From contig NZ_JAFEUM010000001.1 in NCBI RefSeq assembly GCF_016900875.1, forward strand, positions 634,918 through 698,917: a DNA stretch of 64,000 nt, in the 5' to 3' direction. The notes beneath the pieces are model-generated. The model saw nothing but the letters and a program-made list of their open reading frames with translations. It was not told the DNA's origin and ran no database searches. A program made the position numbers and the translations under genes. Origin of the DNA: Vibrio ulleungensis. Its GTDB lineage: Bacteria; Pseudomonadota; Gammaproteobacteria; Enterobacterales; Vibrionaceae. This document shows positions 35,504 through 43,866 of the stretch, piece by piece (the first letter of the stretch is position 1; each line of letters begins with the position of its first letter).

Positions 35504-36676
35504 ATGACGCAGAAAGCGCCTATCTATCTGTTTTTGCTATTGATAATCGTAAGCCCTATGGGGATCGATATCTTTTTACCAGCCCTGCCTCAGATGGCTG
35601 AAAATCTACAAACTTCAATGATTAACGTTCAATCGACCATTCCGATTTTTCTTGCGGCGCTAGGTTTGGGGCAATTGTTCGCAGGACCTTTGGCGGATCG
35701 GTACGGTCGTAAGCCGATGATCTTTGTTGGTCTTATTCTATACATTGTGGGCGCTGTTGTTGGCTCAATGGCTTTGCAGATTGAAGTGTTATGGTTTGCT
35801 CGGGTATTACAAGGCCTAGGGACTTGCGCTGTGTCGGTTGGCGTGATGTCGGGCGTTCGAGACAGTTATTCTGCAGAGCGTTCCGCGTCAATATACAGCT
35901 ACATTAACGGTGTAATTTGTGTGATCCCCGCGTTAGCCCCACTCGTAGGTGGATGGCTCAGCGAAACCTGGAGTTGGCGTTCAACCTTTTACTTCATGAC
36001 GGGTTATGCAGTACTTGTTATGCTAATTGCACTTTGGAAACTCCCAGAAACTCGTCCTCAAGACACTATTGTTCAAGACAAGCTTATTAATTGGGCGCAA
36101 TATAAGCCTATTATCCAAAACCCAACGTTTAGGTTTAATGTAGGGTTAGTCATGCTGGCTATGGCGATAATCATTGCGTTTGTGAGTATCGCTCCGCAAC
36201 GTCTTATGGTTGAACTGAGTCTAAGCCCAACGGCATTCTCATTGTGGTTTGGTAGCAACGCAATAATCAATATCATCGCATCATTTACGGCACCAATGGT
36301 TATTGCTCGTTTGGGCAAAGATCGCGCATTACAACTGGCTATTGGGATGTGCACCTTAGCGGCGGTATTGTTAGTGACGCTTAGCCATATTGCTCACCCA
36401 TTTGCCTTCATGGGTCCCGTATTCATCGCAAGTACAGGGTTTTGTATTGTGCTAGCCATCTGTTGCGGAGCAGCATTAGCCCCCTTCGCGCAACGAGCGG
36501 GTACAGCTTCCTCATTGATGGGGTTCTTCCAAATGGCAGGAGCTTCTGTTCTTGTCGCAGCAATAGGCGCATTGTCGTTAAGCTCGGTACACGCGCTGGC
36601 GCTGGCAACGATTCTGCCGATTTGCTGGTACGGCATTTTTAAACGTCGCTCTAAGCTTCAACAAGCAACTCACTAA
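35504..36676 (+). CDS. Bcr/CflA-family MFS drug exporter
   Basis: A 390-residue inner-membrane protein with 12 expected helices. It opens with the Bcr/CflA signature SPMGIDIFLPALPQMAENL, where the Asp in helix 1 and the PALP block are diagnostic, then motif A GQLFAGPLADRYGRKPMIF and helix 4 RVLQGLGTCAVSVG. It exports drugs such as bicyclomycin or chloramphenicol, or metabolites such as cysteine, by proton antiport. The ATG at 35504 is chosen over an upstream TTG. It is divergent from a LysR regulator. Confidence 0.92.
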   Translation: MTQKAPIYLFLLLIIVSPMGIDIFLPALPQMAENLQTSMINVQSTIPIFLAALGLGQLFAGPLADRYGRKPMIFVGLILYIVGAVVGSMALQIEVLWFARVLQGLGTCAVSVGVMSGVRDSYSAERSASIYSYINGVICVIPALAPLVGGWLSETWSWRSTFYFMTGYAVLVMLIALWKLPETRPQDTIVQDKLINWAQYKPIIQNPTFRFNVGLVMLAMAIIIAFVSIAPQRLMVELSLSPTAFSLWFGSNAIINIIASFTAPMVIARLGKDRALQLAIGMCTLAAVLLVTLSHIAHPFAFMGPVFIASTGFCIVLAICCGAALAPFAQRAGTASSLMGFFQMAGASVLVAAIGALSLSSVHALALATILPICWYGIFKRRSKLQQATH

Positions 36677-36688
36677 GCAAATAAAGAC

Positions 36689-37507
36689 CTATTGGACGCG
36701 GAGGCAAAACTGGTCGTGTCCAATCGGCTGTTTAAGGTTTTGCTGAATGGTGTCGGCCAGTAAATAGCGGCCACTTAAGTGATCGAGCTCGCCAGACAAC
36801 ATCGAATTAAGTAACCATAACGTATCGTTTATGTCGGACATTTGTCCGCTGTCCATTGCGGCTTTTAGGTGTGGCATATAGTCTGTAGCAACGGTTGAGT
36901 TTGTGAGCTTTAGTGTTCGTTCGTTTTTAATAAACCCTGGATTGATACAAAACGCGCACAACGGAACCTGCTCTGCGCGCAGTTCTTGTTGCAAGGTTTC
37001 GGTAAATTTAACCACAGCGGCTTTTGCGGCTCCATAGGCAGATCCATATGTCTTTGGCTGATCGGCACCCCCACCGCCAAAATTAACAATATAGCCTCTT
37101 GGTTGTGACTTCATAATGTTTATTGCTGCTGCAGAGCCTAAATAGGCGCTGTAGAGGTTGGCTTCAACCTCTTGTTGCCACATCACTGGGTCAATAGTCC
37201 AACTGGGCCCCATTGCATCGTGATGATTAACTCCAACGTTATTGATCCACATGTCTACCTTACCATGCTGGTGAACAATATTATTTATCGCTCTTTCGAC
37301 ATCACGTTGGTTCTGCATATCGGCAACTTGGTAAGAGTATTGCGCGGCATGGCGGCGGTGAGTGTGGGCTAGGTTTTCGACAAGTTTAACTAGCTTATTT
37401 TCGCTTCGCCCTATACATACGAAGTGTCGGTGCGCGTCTATTAATCCTTCTGCTAGCATGCTGCCAATGCCACCAGTGGCTCCGGTGATCACAATCACTT
37501 GTTTCAT
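36689..37507 (-). CDS. Short-chain dehydrogenase/reductase
   Basis: A 272-residue classical SDR. Visible are the cofactor motif VITGATGGIGSMLAEGL (TGxxxGIG), DMWINNVGVNH (NNxG, with Val for Ala), the Ser region YIVNFGGGGADQP where the catalytic Ser position appears as Gly, and YGAAKAAVVKF (YxxxK). The missing Ser could lower or change activity. It is probably cytosolic; the substrate is unknown. GGGAGA supports the start at 37507. A terminator separates it from the upstream ABC operon on the same strand. Confidence 0.87.
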   Translation of the reverse strand: MKQVIVITGATGGIGSMLAEGLIDAHRHFVCIGRSENKLVKLVENLAHTHRRHAAQYSYQVADMQNQRDVERAINNIVHQHGKVDMWINNVGVNHHDAMGPSWTIDPVMWQQEVEANLYSAYLGSAAAINIMKSQPRGYIVNFGGGGADQPKTYGSAYGAAKAAVVKFTETLQQELRAEQVPLCAFCINPGFIKNERTLKLTNSTVATDYMPHLKAAMDSGQMSDINDTLWLLNSMLSGELDHLSGRYLLADTIQQNLKQPIGHDQFCLRVQ

Positions 37508-37527
37508 GGTATCTCCCGTATTCAATA

Positions 37528-37554
37528 AATAAGCCCGCGATGAGCGGGCTTATT
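37528..37554 (-). terminator. Terminator at the end of the sugar ABC operon
   Basis: Perfect 11-base stem AATAAGCCCGC/GCGGGCTTATT with a five-base loop; on the minus strand TTATTTATT follows. It lies between the second binding-protein gene and the SDR gene. Confidence 0.75.
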
Positions 37555-37578
37555 TCAACTATGGCTGACGCTTAAGCG

Positions 37579-38829
37579 CTACTTTCTTTCTTTAGCAGCC
37601 ACTTTGTCCCAACCTTTAAGGATCTCGTTGTAATCCTGCGTTGGATCTAGCATGAACGAGGTAATGTCGTTAGGCATATCGATACCAAGTTGCGGTGGGA
37701 TTGTACCTACTGGGAATGTCACCATGTGCCCCGCATTACGTGCTGCCTTAAATGGGTCAGCAACAGCAGGGACACCAGACGTGCCATCAACTAACGTTGA
37801 GATAGCCGTATCAGCACGAAGGAAAATTTGTAGGTTTTCATCAGTCATCCAGAAATCAATCCACTTTTCAGCGGCATCAACGTCTTTGGCTGCAACAGGA
37901 ATAGACCAACCTGGACCGTTGTAATCCATGGTGATACCTGTGTCACCATTGATCGCTGAGAACGGATGGAAACTAAAGTTCTCTGGCAAGCTGTCATTCA
38001 TAAATGGGGTAATATTCCACATACCCTGAGGTAACATAGCTACGCGACCTGATTGGAAGGTCGTTAGCGCCACAGACCATGGGTCGGTACCGGCAGAGAT
38101 TTTAGGATCAAAACACTTAGCATCGATCATCTTGCGGAAACCTTCAAAGGCCATTTTCATCGACTCATCGTTTTCGAACGATTGCTCACCGCTAATGAGT
38201 TTATCAATGCGAGTATGATCAGGATTGTCGCTATCTGCTAAGCCCATTGCCAAGAAGTAAACAAACGGTGTCCATCCACCATTGTTTGCTGCAAGTAGCA
38301 TAGGTTGAATACCTGCGTCGTTTAGTTTGCCACACGCTGAAACGAGTTCTTCGATGGTTTGTGGATAGCTATCCACGCCGGCTTTAGCTAAAAGGTCATC
38401 GTTGGTGTATACGCCCATGCCCGAAACTTCTAGCATGGAGTAGTAGATGTCGTCACCTAAGCCTAGGTAAGGGCGAAGGTTAGGTTGTACGCGCTCGACA
38501 AAAGGGAGGTCGTTAAGAGTTTTAAGTTGGCCGTTGCCACCCCAGTGCAGTATAAACTCTCGGTCAACCATCACAACGTCTGGTGGATTGCCCGCTTGCA
38601 TACGTGCAGGGATGCTCGTCACCATGTCATTACGCGCCATGTAGGACAGTTTTACTTCAATGTCTGGGTATTTTTGTTCGAATCTCTCAATAATTGCAGG
38701 GAAATCCGCAACTTCAGCGCCAGCGCCTTTCCAGCTTGCGACTTCAAGTTCAGTTTTTGCAGCAACTGATGTTGAAGCCATAATAGCAGCGGCAATAGCA
38801 GTACAGAGTGTCAATTTTTGTAGTTTCAT
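37579..38829 (-). CDS. Sugar ABC transporter substrate-binding protein, copy 2 (CUT1)
   Basis: A 416-residue periplasmic binding protein of the MalE/UgpB-like family 1 group. The signal peptide is MKLQKLTLCTAIAAAIMAST with cleavage after VAA. It is a close paralogue of the protein at 40833: shared stretches include LEVASWKGAG, FPAIIERFEQ, KCFDPKISAGTDPWSV and TSFMLDP, over the full length. It lies last in the importer operon, after a 172 bp gap with a hairpin, so it may be expressed at a separate level. Its ligand probably differs from copy 1; agar or galactan oligosaccharides are a reasonable guess. Confidence 0.92.
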   Translation of the reverse strand: MKLQKLTLCTAIAAAIMASTSVAAKTELEVASWKGAGAEVADFPAIIERFEQKYPDIEVKLSYMARNDMVTSIPARMQAGNPPDVVMVDREFILHWGGNGQLKTLNDLPFVERVQPNLRPYLGLGDDIYYSMLEVSGMGVYTNDDLLAKAGVDSYPQTIEELVSACGKLNDAGIQPMLLAANNGGWTPFVYFLAMGLADSDNPDHTRIDKLISGEQSFENDESMKMAFEGFRKMIDAKCFDPKISAGTDPWSVALTTFQSGRVAMLPQGMWNITPFMNDSLPENFSFHPFSAINGDTGITMDYNGPGWSIPVAAKDVDAAEKWIDFWMTDENLQIFLRADTAISTLVDGTSGVPAVADPFKAARNAGHMVTFPVGTIPPQLGIDMPNDITSFMLDPTQDYNEILKGWDKVAAKERK

Positions 38830-38972
38830 CGCTGTAACATTCCTTTGATAATTAATCGTTATTTGTAGGGTGATAGTCTTTGTAATCTCGCAAGGCGAGT
38901 TATAAAAAAATAACGGTAATTCCTTGTTTTTATGTTTGTATTTAGTGTGTAGCCTCCTTTAAATCCTAAGAA

Positions 38973-38995
38973 GTGCCCTTCACATGGAAGGGCAC
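38973..38995 (-). repeat. Intercistronic hairpin before binding-protein copy 2
   Basis: Nine-base stem GTGCCCTTC/GAAGGGCAC with a five-base loop directly after the second permease stop. No long T tract follows, so it may stabilise mRNA or attenuate rather than terminate. Confidence 0.55.
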
Positions 38996-39001
38996 ACTCA
39001 A

Positions 39002-39898
39002 TTATTTAACAGCGCCCGCGGTCATGCCGTTAACGATCTGTTTAGATAGGGTGAAGAACACAATCAGTAGCGGCAGTGAAGCCAATACCGCAGCTGGGAA
39101 CAACTGGGTTGGGTCAACTGAATAGGTTCCTAGGAATCGAAGTACTGCTGGCATCAGCGTGAGCTTGGCTTCTGTGGTAATAAACAGCAGTGGGTTCACT
39201 ACGTCATTCCAACAAGACAAGGTCACAAAGATGGCAAGCGTACCCGTGATAGGCTTAAGCATCGGGAAGATGATGTACCAATAGGTTTTGAAGTAGCTTG
39301 CACCATCTAATCGAGCAGCTTCTTCTAACTCTTTAGGGATGGCCTTAATAAAACTGGTGTAAAAGAACACACCCAGTGGCAAATTACCCGCGGTATAGAC
39401 AATAACCAGTCCAGCAAAGGTATCCAGCAGACCTAAGTCGCGAATGAATAGGTACAGCGGGGTCAATGCTGCGAACGGCGGTACAATCATCCCAAGTAGG
39501 AAGAAGAAGTACAGGAAGTTCGACATTTTTCCGCGAATTCTTGCCAGTGGATAAGCCGCTAGTGACGAAAGCATTGCCACCATGAAGATGGTGGTTACCG
39601 TGATACCTACCGTGTTGAACAAGGTACCAAAGTAGTTCATGTCGCCAATAACGTTGACGTAGTTTTCCCATTGCATAGTCTTTGGCATGCCAAGCGGATC
39701 AAGCATGATTTCGCGGCGTGTTCTAAACGACATGAAAATCATGTAGAAAACCGGTGACAAGATGATCAGCGTACACAGTGACATCAGAGTGGTCATAGTG
39801 ACCTTTTTGATGTTACGCGGTGCGAACAACGCATTAAGACGTTTTGACGTAGGCTTAGTGCTTACAGTGTTAGTCTTTAGTGGAGTTGAACTGTTCAT
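39002..39898 (-). CDS. Sugar ABC transporter permease (MalG/UgpE-like)
   Basis: A 298-residue inner-membrane protein with six expected helices. After a 40-residue cytoplasmic tail comes TTLMSLCTLIILSPVFYMIF, and the EAA motif for contact with the ATPase is ELEEAARLDGASYFKTYWYI. Length and the late EAA loop fit the MalG half of CUT1 importers. Its start overlaps the stop of the partner permease by one base. No change from a functional permease is seen. Confidence 0.94.
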   Translation of the reverse strand: MNSSTPLKTNTVSTKPTSKRLNALFAPRNIKKVTMTTLMSLCTLIILSPVFYMIFMSFRTRREIMLDPLGMPKTMQWENYVNVIGDMNYFGTLFNTVGITVTTIFMVAMLSSLAAYPLARIRGKMSNFLYFFFLLGMIVPPFAALTPLYLFIRDLGLLDTFAGLVIVYTAGNLPLGVFFYTSFIKAIPKELEEAARLDGASYFKTYWYIIFPMLKPITGTLAIFVTLSCWNDVVNPLLFITTEAKLTLMPAVLRFLGTYSVDPTQLFPAAVLASLPLLIVFFTLSKQIVNGMTAGAVK

Positions 39899-40770
39899 TA
39901 GATACGGTCCTCTCTTGCACGTAGGTAACTGTTTTGAACCATGGTGATAATGGCAACCAGGAGAATCATTACCACAGACAATGCTGCAGCCATACCATAC
40001 TTAAAGTCTTGGAAGATCAGCGTAAAGATCTTCAATCCTAGCGTCATGGTGGCGTAATCTGGTCCACCTAGAGTCATAATGAATGGGAACTCGAACGACT
40101 TAAGGGTACCGATAGTAGCCAATGTGATGTTGACGGTGATCGCGGGTGCGAGCAACGGAATATCAATATGGAAGAAAGACTTAATAGGCGACACGCCATC
40201 GATACGTGCTGCGTCTTTGATTTCAGACGATATACCTGCGTAACCGGCTAAGAAAATCGCGGTTGAATAACCCACGAACATCCAAACATGCACCGCAGCA
40301 ACGGAGAACAAGGCAATCGCCGAGTCACCTAACCAAACTTGCTGCAAGCTTTGTAGCCCGAGAGCGCCCAACAATTCGTTTAAGCCACCGCCCATTGGAG
40401 CATAAAGGTACTGCCACACGTAACCCGCAATCACTAGCGACAGCATAGAAGGCACGAGAAGCGCAGTACGAAACATGTCTCTAACTGCGGGTAAGCTATT
40501 TAAAATGGCAGCAAAAATGAGACCAATACCATTTTGAAAAACCACCACCACAATGCCGTAAACAAGCGTGTTACGAAGCACTTTTAAGTAGCGTTCATCT
40601 TGAAATATTTCTTGGTAGTTTTCCATCCCTACCCAGGTCGCTTCCCCAACACCTGCGTATTCGGTCAGCGAGAGCGACACACCTTTTAATACCGGGTAAA
40701 TCATAAAAATGACGTACACCAATAAGGCTGGCACAAGGAAATAAAATCGTTTATCAATTTTCACAACCAA
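39898..40770 (-). CDS. Sugar ABC transporter permease (MalF/UgpA-like)
   Basis: A 290-residue inner-membrane protein with six expected helices. It opens KRFYFLVPALLVYVIFMIYP, a standard UgpA-like start, and has the EAA motif as EIKDAARIDGVSPIKSFFHI, then PLLAPAITVNITLATIG. It pairs with the downstream permease to form the channel of a CUT1 importer. It lies 62 bp after the first binding protein, across a strong mRNA hairpin. Confidence 0.94.
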   Translation of the reverse strand: MVVKIDKRFYFLVPALLVYVIFMIYPVLKGVSLSLTEYAGVGEATWVGMENYQEIFQDERYLKVLRNTLVYGIVVVVFQNGIGLIFAAILNSLPAVRDMFRTALLVPSMLSLVIAGYVWQYLYAPMGGGLNELLGALGLQSLQQVWLGDSAIALFSVAAVHVWMFVGYSTAIFLAGYAGISSEIKDAARIDGVSPIKSFFHIDIPLLAPAITVNITLATIGTLKSFEFPFIMTLGGPDYATMTLGLKIFTLIFQDFKYGMAAALSVVMILLVAIITMVQNSYLRAREDRI

Positions 40771-40802
40771 TTCCTTAAATTACATAACGACTTACAAAAA
40801 GA

Positions 40803-40825
40803 GGTGACTGGGAAACCCAGTCACC
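40803..40825 (-). repeat. Intercistronic hairpin between binding protein and permease genes
   Basis: Perfect 10-base stem GGTGACTGGG/CCCAGTCACC with an AAA loop. Like hairpins between malE and malF, it may protect the upstream binding-protein mRNA and lower permease expression. Confidence 0.65.
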
Positions 40826-40832
40826 TAAAGGG

Positions 40833-42089
40833 TTATCGACGAGCAATATCTTTCTCGACGATGCTGTCCCAGCGCTGCAAGATTTTGTTGTAATCTTGGC
40901 TAGGGTCTAACATAAATGACGTCACGGCATTCATCATGTCGTCGGTCAAATCGATGGGCAGAGCACCAACAGGGAAGGTCACGTAACGGTTTTCATTGCG
41001 AGACTCGACGTAGTTTGATGCGATATCCATTGGCAGACCTGATGTTCCACCTTCAAGGGTTGTCAGTGCAGTATCCGCTTCTAAGAACAGTTTTAGGTTC
41101 TCATCTTGAATCCAGAAATCGATCCATTTCTTAGCCGCTTCTTTGTCTTTTGCTGCAGCGGGGATTGCCCAACCAGGGCCCAAGTAATCCATGGTAATAC
41201 CTTGCGTGCCGTTCGCTGACGGGAATGGATGCAGGCTAAAGTTTTCTGGTAGTGCATCTTTTGCAAATGGCGTGATATTCCAAAGTCCTTGAGGAAGCAT
41301 AGCAACGCGGCCAGACTGGAAGGTCGTTAGGCCAACTGACCATGGGTCGGTACCTGCAGAGATTTTAGGGTCGAAACATTTAGCGTCGATCAGCGTACGG
41401 AACGCTTCAAAGGCACCCTTAACCGCTGCGTCGTCGACAAATTTTAGCTCACCGCTATTAAATTTCGCTAAGCGATCTTGGCTAGGAACGTCGCCGTCAG
41501 CTAACGCAAGTGCTAAAAAGAATACATACGGTGTCCAGTTACCGTTGTTACCCGCTAGAAGCAGTGGTAGAGTGCCTTGTTCGCGCAGTTTGCCACAAGT
41601 TGCTGTAAACTCAGACAATGTTTCTGGGTAGGCAGTAATACCCGCTTGTTTCATGAGATCGTCATTGACGTATACGCCCATACCGGAAATTTGTAGCATT
41701 GCGTAGTAAGTGTTATCGCCAAGACCTAAATGTGGGCGTAGAGCAGGTTGAATGCGAGAGATAAACTCTTCTCCGCTCAAATCCATCAACTGGCCGTTTC
41801 CACCCCAGTGAGTAACAAACTCGCGGTCAACCATAAGTACATCTGGTGGTGTACCTGCTTGGAAGCGAGCCGGGATGGTGGTAACCATGTCGTTACGAGC
41901 CATATAGTTGAGCTTAACTTTAATGTCTGGGTGAGCTTGCTCGAAACGCTCAATGATTGCAGGGAAATTGGCAACTTCAGTACCAGCTCCTTTCCAGCTT
42001 GCGACCTCAAGTTCTGTTTGTGCGATGGCTGCAGAGGCCATTGTTGACAGAGCGATTGCAGTAAACGCAGCAACCTTTTTCATTTTCAT
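40833..42089 (-). CDS. Sugar ABC transporter substrate-binding protein, copy 1 (CUT1)
   Basis: A 418-residue periplasmic protein, signal peptide MKMKKVAAFTAIALSTMASA with cleavage after IAQ or AIA. The fold is solute-binding family 1: TELEVASWKGAG at the mature N terminus, YMARNDMVTTIPARFQAG and the ligand-cleft region PQGLWNITPF. First gene of a minus-strand operon with the two permeases. Upstream (42139-42203) are an AAATTGG/CCAAATT palindrome and a candidate CRP site, so induction by sugar and catabolite control are likely. Ligand probably an oligosaccharide of agar, by context. Confidence 0.93.
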   Translation of the reverse strand: MKMKKVAAFTAIALSTMASAAIAQTELEVASWKGAGTEVANFPAIIERFEQAHPDIKVKLNYMARNDMVTTIPARFQAGTPPDVLMVDREFVTHWGGNGQLMDLSGEEFISRIQPALRPHLGLGDNTYYAMLQISGMGVYVNDDLMKQAGITAYPETLSEFTATCGKLREQGTLPLLLAGNNGNWTPYVFFLALALADGDVPSQDRLAKFNSGELKFVDDAAVKGAFEAFRTLIDAKCFDPKISAGTDPWSVGLTTFQSGRVAMLPQGLWNITPFAKDALPENFSLHPFPSANGTQGITMDYLGPGWAIPAAAKDKEAAKKWIDFWIQDENLKLFLEADTALTTLEGGTSGLPMDIASNYVESRNENRYVTFPVGALPIDLTDDMMNAVTSFMLDPSQDYNKILQRWDSIVEKDIARR

Positions 42090-42138
42090 GGGTTCAATCC
42101 TTAATTATTGTTTTCTAGTAAGCAAAGTTAAAAATAAA

Positions 42139-42331
42139 TTGGCTCACCAAATTCACCCTTAGGTTAACAACCATTGTCAACCACTGATGTGACAAGGCTC
42201 AAATTAAGCAAAATAGAGCCTGCTAAAGTGTCACAATTGAGTGCTTTCTATGAATTTGGTCACAATAACTGTTCAAAAAACGAAAAGATGTTAACCAATG
42301 GTCTGTATATGAGTTATTTTGGTTGACGAAT
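42139..42331. promoter_or_regulatory. Operator-rich divergent control region of the sugar importer
   Basis: TTGGCTCACCAA at 42139-42150, flanked by AAA and ATT, is 11 of 12 matched to its own palindrome. TTGTCAACCA lies at 42174 and TTGGTTGACGAA at 42320-42331 (11 of 12). TGTGA-N6-TCAAA at 42188-42203 resembles a CRP site. They sit between the binding-protein gene and the ATPase gene and fit FadR-type binding. Confidence 0.65.
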
Positions 42332-42359
42332 CATTGATAACAATATTAGGGCTGATCCC

Positions 42360-43448
42360 ATGGCAGATATTCAACTTAAAGGTGTGAAAAAACGGTTTGG
42401 TAAAGTACAAACGATTCATGGTGTTGATCTAGAGATCAAACATGGCGAGTTTGTAGTGTTTGTTGGTCCATCAGGTTGTGGTAAATCTACACTACTGCGC
42501 TTGATTGCTGGCTTAGAAACCATTTCGGATGGCGACATATATATCGCAGACAAATTGGTAAACGATGCAGAGCCCGCTGATCGCGGGGTTTCTATGGTTT
42601 TCCAATCTTATGCACTTTACCCACATATGACCGTCGAACAAAATATGGGCTTTGGCCTAAAAATGAACGGTGTGTCTAAAGAAGACGCGAAGAAACAAGT
42701 GTTGTTGGCAGCAAAAACACTGCAACTTGAACCTCTACTGCAACGACGTCCTAAAGAGCTGTCTGGTGGACAGCGACAGCGCGTTGCAATTGGTCGCTCA
42801 ATTGTTCGAAATCCTGCTGCGTTCTTGTTTGATGAACCACTATCTAACCTCGATGCAGAACTTCGTGTTGAGATGCGACTGCAAATAGCCAAGCTTCACC
42901 AAGAGCTTGATACAACTATGGTTTATGTAACGCATGACCAGGTTGAGGCAATGACATTGGCCGATAAGATTGTCGTTCTTAAAGAAGGGCAAATTGAGCA
43001 GGTAGGATCGCCTTTAGAACTCTATAACAAACCGGTAAACACGTTTGTTGCAGGCTTTATTGGCTCTCCAAGAATGAACTTTATTGAAGCAAAAGTAGTC
43101 GATATGACCGATTCGCTATTGCACGTCAAGTTAAACGATGACCAAGTATTGGCATTGCCAACCGAGGCCCAAGGTAAAGTCGATATTGGCGACAGCGTTA
43201 AAGTTGGTATTCGTCCTGAGCACTTAGAAATAGGCGGAACTGGAGATTATCAAATAGAGTTCTCCAGTGAAGTGGTCGAACGATTAGGAAACAGTACCTA
43301 TTTGTTTGGTAATTTTGCAGGCCAAGGTGGATTCATCGTACATCACCCTGGAGATAAAGAGATTCATTCGTTTGAAACCACCAAGCTTGGGCTACATGTT
43401 CAAGATTGTCATGTGTTTAATCAAGACGGAATCTGTATCACCAGTTAA
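42360..43448 (+). CDS. Sugar ABC transporter ATPase (MalK/UgpC/MsmK-like)
   Basis: A 362-residue cytosolic ATPase. Walker A is VGPSGCGKSTLLRL, the signature is ELSGGQRQRVAIGRS, Walker B is AAFLFDEPLSNLD and the H-loop is YVTHDQVEA. The C-terminal regulatory OB domain (from about 235) has GIRPEHLEIGG. It energises the divergent CUT1 importer, and may also serve other CUT1 systems. AGGG precedes the start; a strong terminator follows. Confidence 0.96.
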   Translation: MADIQLKGVKKRFGKVQTIHGVDLEIKHGEFVVFVGPSGCGKSTLLRLIAGLETISDGDIYIADKLVNDAEPADRGVSMVFQSYALYPHMTVEQNMGFGLKMNGVSKEDAKKQVLLAAKTLQLEPLLQRRPKELSGGQRQRVAIGRSIVRNPAAFLFDEPLSNLDAELRVEMRLQIAKLHQELDTTMVYVTHDQVEAMTLADKIVVLKEGQIEQVGSPLELYNKPVNTFVAGFIGSPRMNFIEAKVVDMTDSLLHVKLNDDQVLALPTEAQGKVDIGDSVKVGIRPEHLEIGGTGDYQIEFSSEVVERLGNSTYLFGNFAGQGGFIVHHPGDKEIHSFETTKLGLHVQDCHVFNQDGICITS

Positions 43449-43464
43449 ATCAATATCGGACTTT

Positions 43465-43493
43465 AAAAAAGCTGCTTCGGCAGCTTTTTTTTT
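43465..43493. terminator. Terminator after the ATPase gene
   Basis: Stem AAAAAAGCTGC/GCAGCTTTTTT with a TTCG tetraloop and nine T residues, 17 bp after the ATPase stop. Confidence 0.93.
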
Positions 43494-43522
43494 GAGAATC
43501 GTACATTGAAACAAATGCTTAG

Positions 43523-43627
43523 TAAAAAAAAGCTCCAGCAAGCTGGAGCAAAATAGGTAAGCTAATGAGCAACAAGCGTGATACATGCCTGAGCCATCGC
43601 ACTCTATAGGATGTGTCTTACTAAGAC
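43523..43627 (-). ncRNA. Candidate small RNA (about 105 nt) in the sugar regulon
   Basis: On the minus strand a promoter is visible, TTGACC (43657-43662) and TACCAT (43634-43639), spaced 17 bp. The predicted RNA starts near 43627 with a hairpin (TGTCT-TAGTA-AGACA) and ends in the stem GCTCCAGC/GCTGGAGC (43532-43549), followed on the minus strand by eight T residues. No minus-strand gene exists here to need that terminator. The -35 box overlaps the operator ATGGTCAACCAA at 43655, so it may be controlled with the sugar genes. No coding frame of note. No known RNA family is recognised. Confidence 0.55.
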
Positions 43628-43654
43628 AGCTTAATGGTAGGTAAGTATGACTTT

Positions 43655-43842
43655 ATGGTCAACCAATATTGTATATTCAGTTTAATTTGGTTGATAAATT
43701 ATGACGTAGATCCTACTTATAATTTTTCCACTCACGTATAATTACCTTGTATCTTGATTATCAAGAGCCCGTTAAACCTTGGTTTACCCAGTTTTCAATC
43801 AAGTTCTTTTGATGGTTTACAAAGTTTTTCTTGGTCAACCAT
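43655..43842. promoter_or_regulatory. Cluster of five TTGGTNNACCAA-type operators upstream of the second GntR gene
   Basis: Sites: ATGGTCAACCAA (43655), TTGGTTGATAAA (43687), TTGGTTTACCCA (43779), ATGGTTTACAAA (43812) and TTGGTCAACCAT (43831). The last lies about 25 bp before the start of the regulator, suggesting autoregulation. A separate palindrome CTTGATTATCAAG lies at 43753-43765. Confidence 0.65.
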
Positions 43843-43866
43843 TGGTGGCCTTAGGAGTCTCAAAGG

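Noticed and set aside
43392-43586. Minus-strand 64-codon protein overlapping two hairpins
   Set aside because: It reads through both terminators and has unlikely composition; a small RNA is a better explanation.
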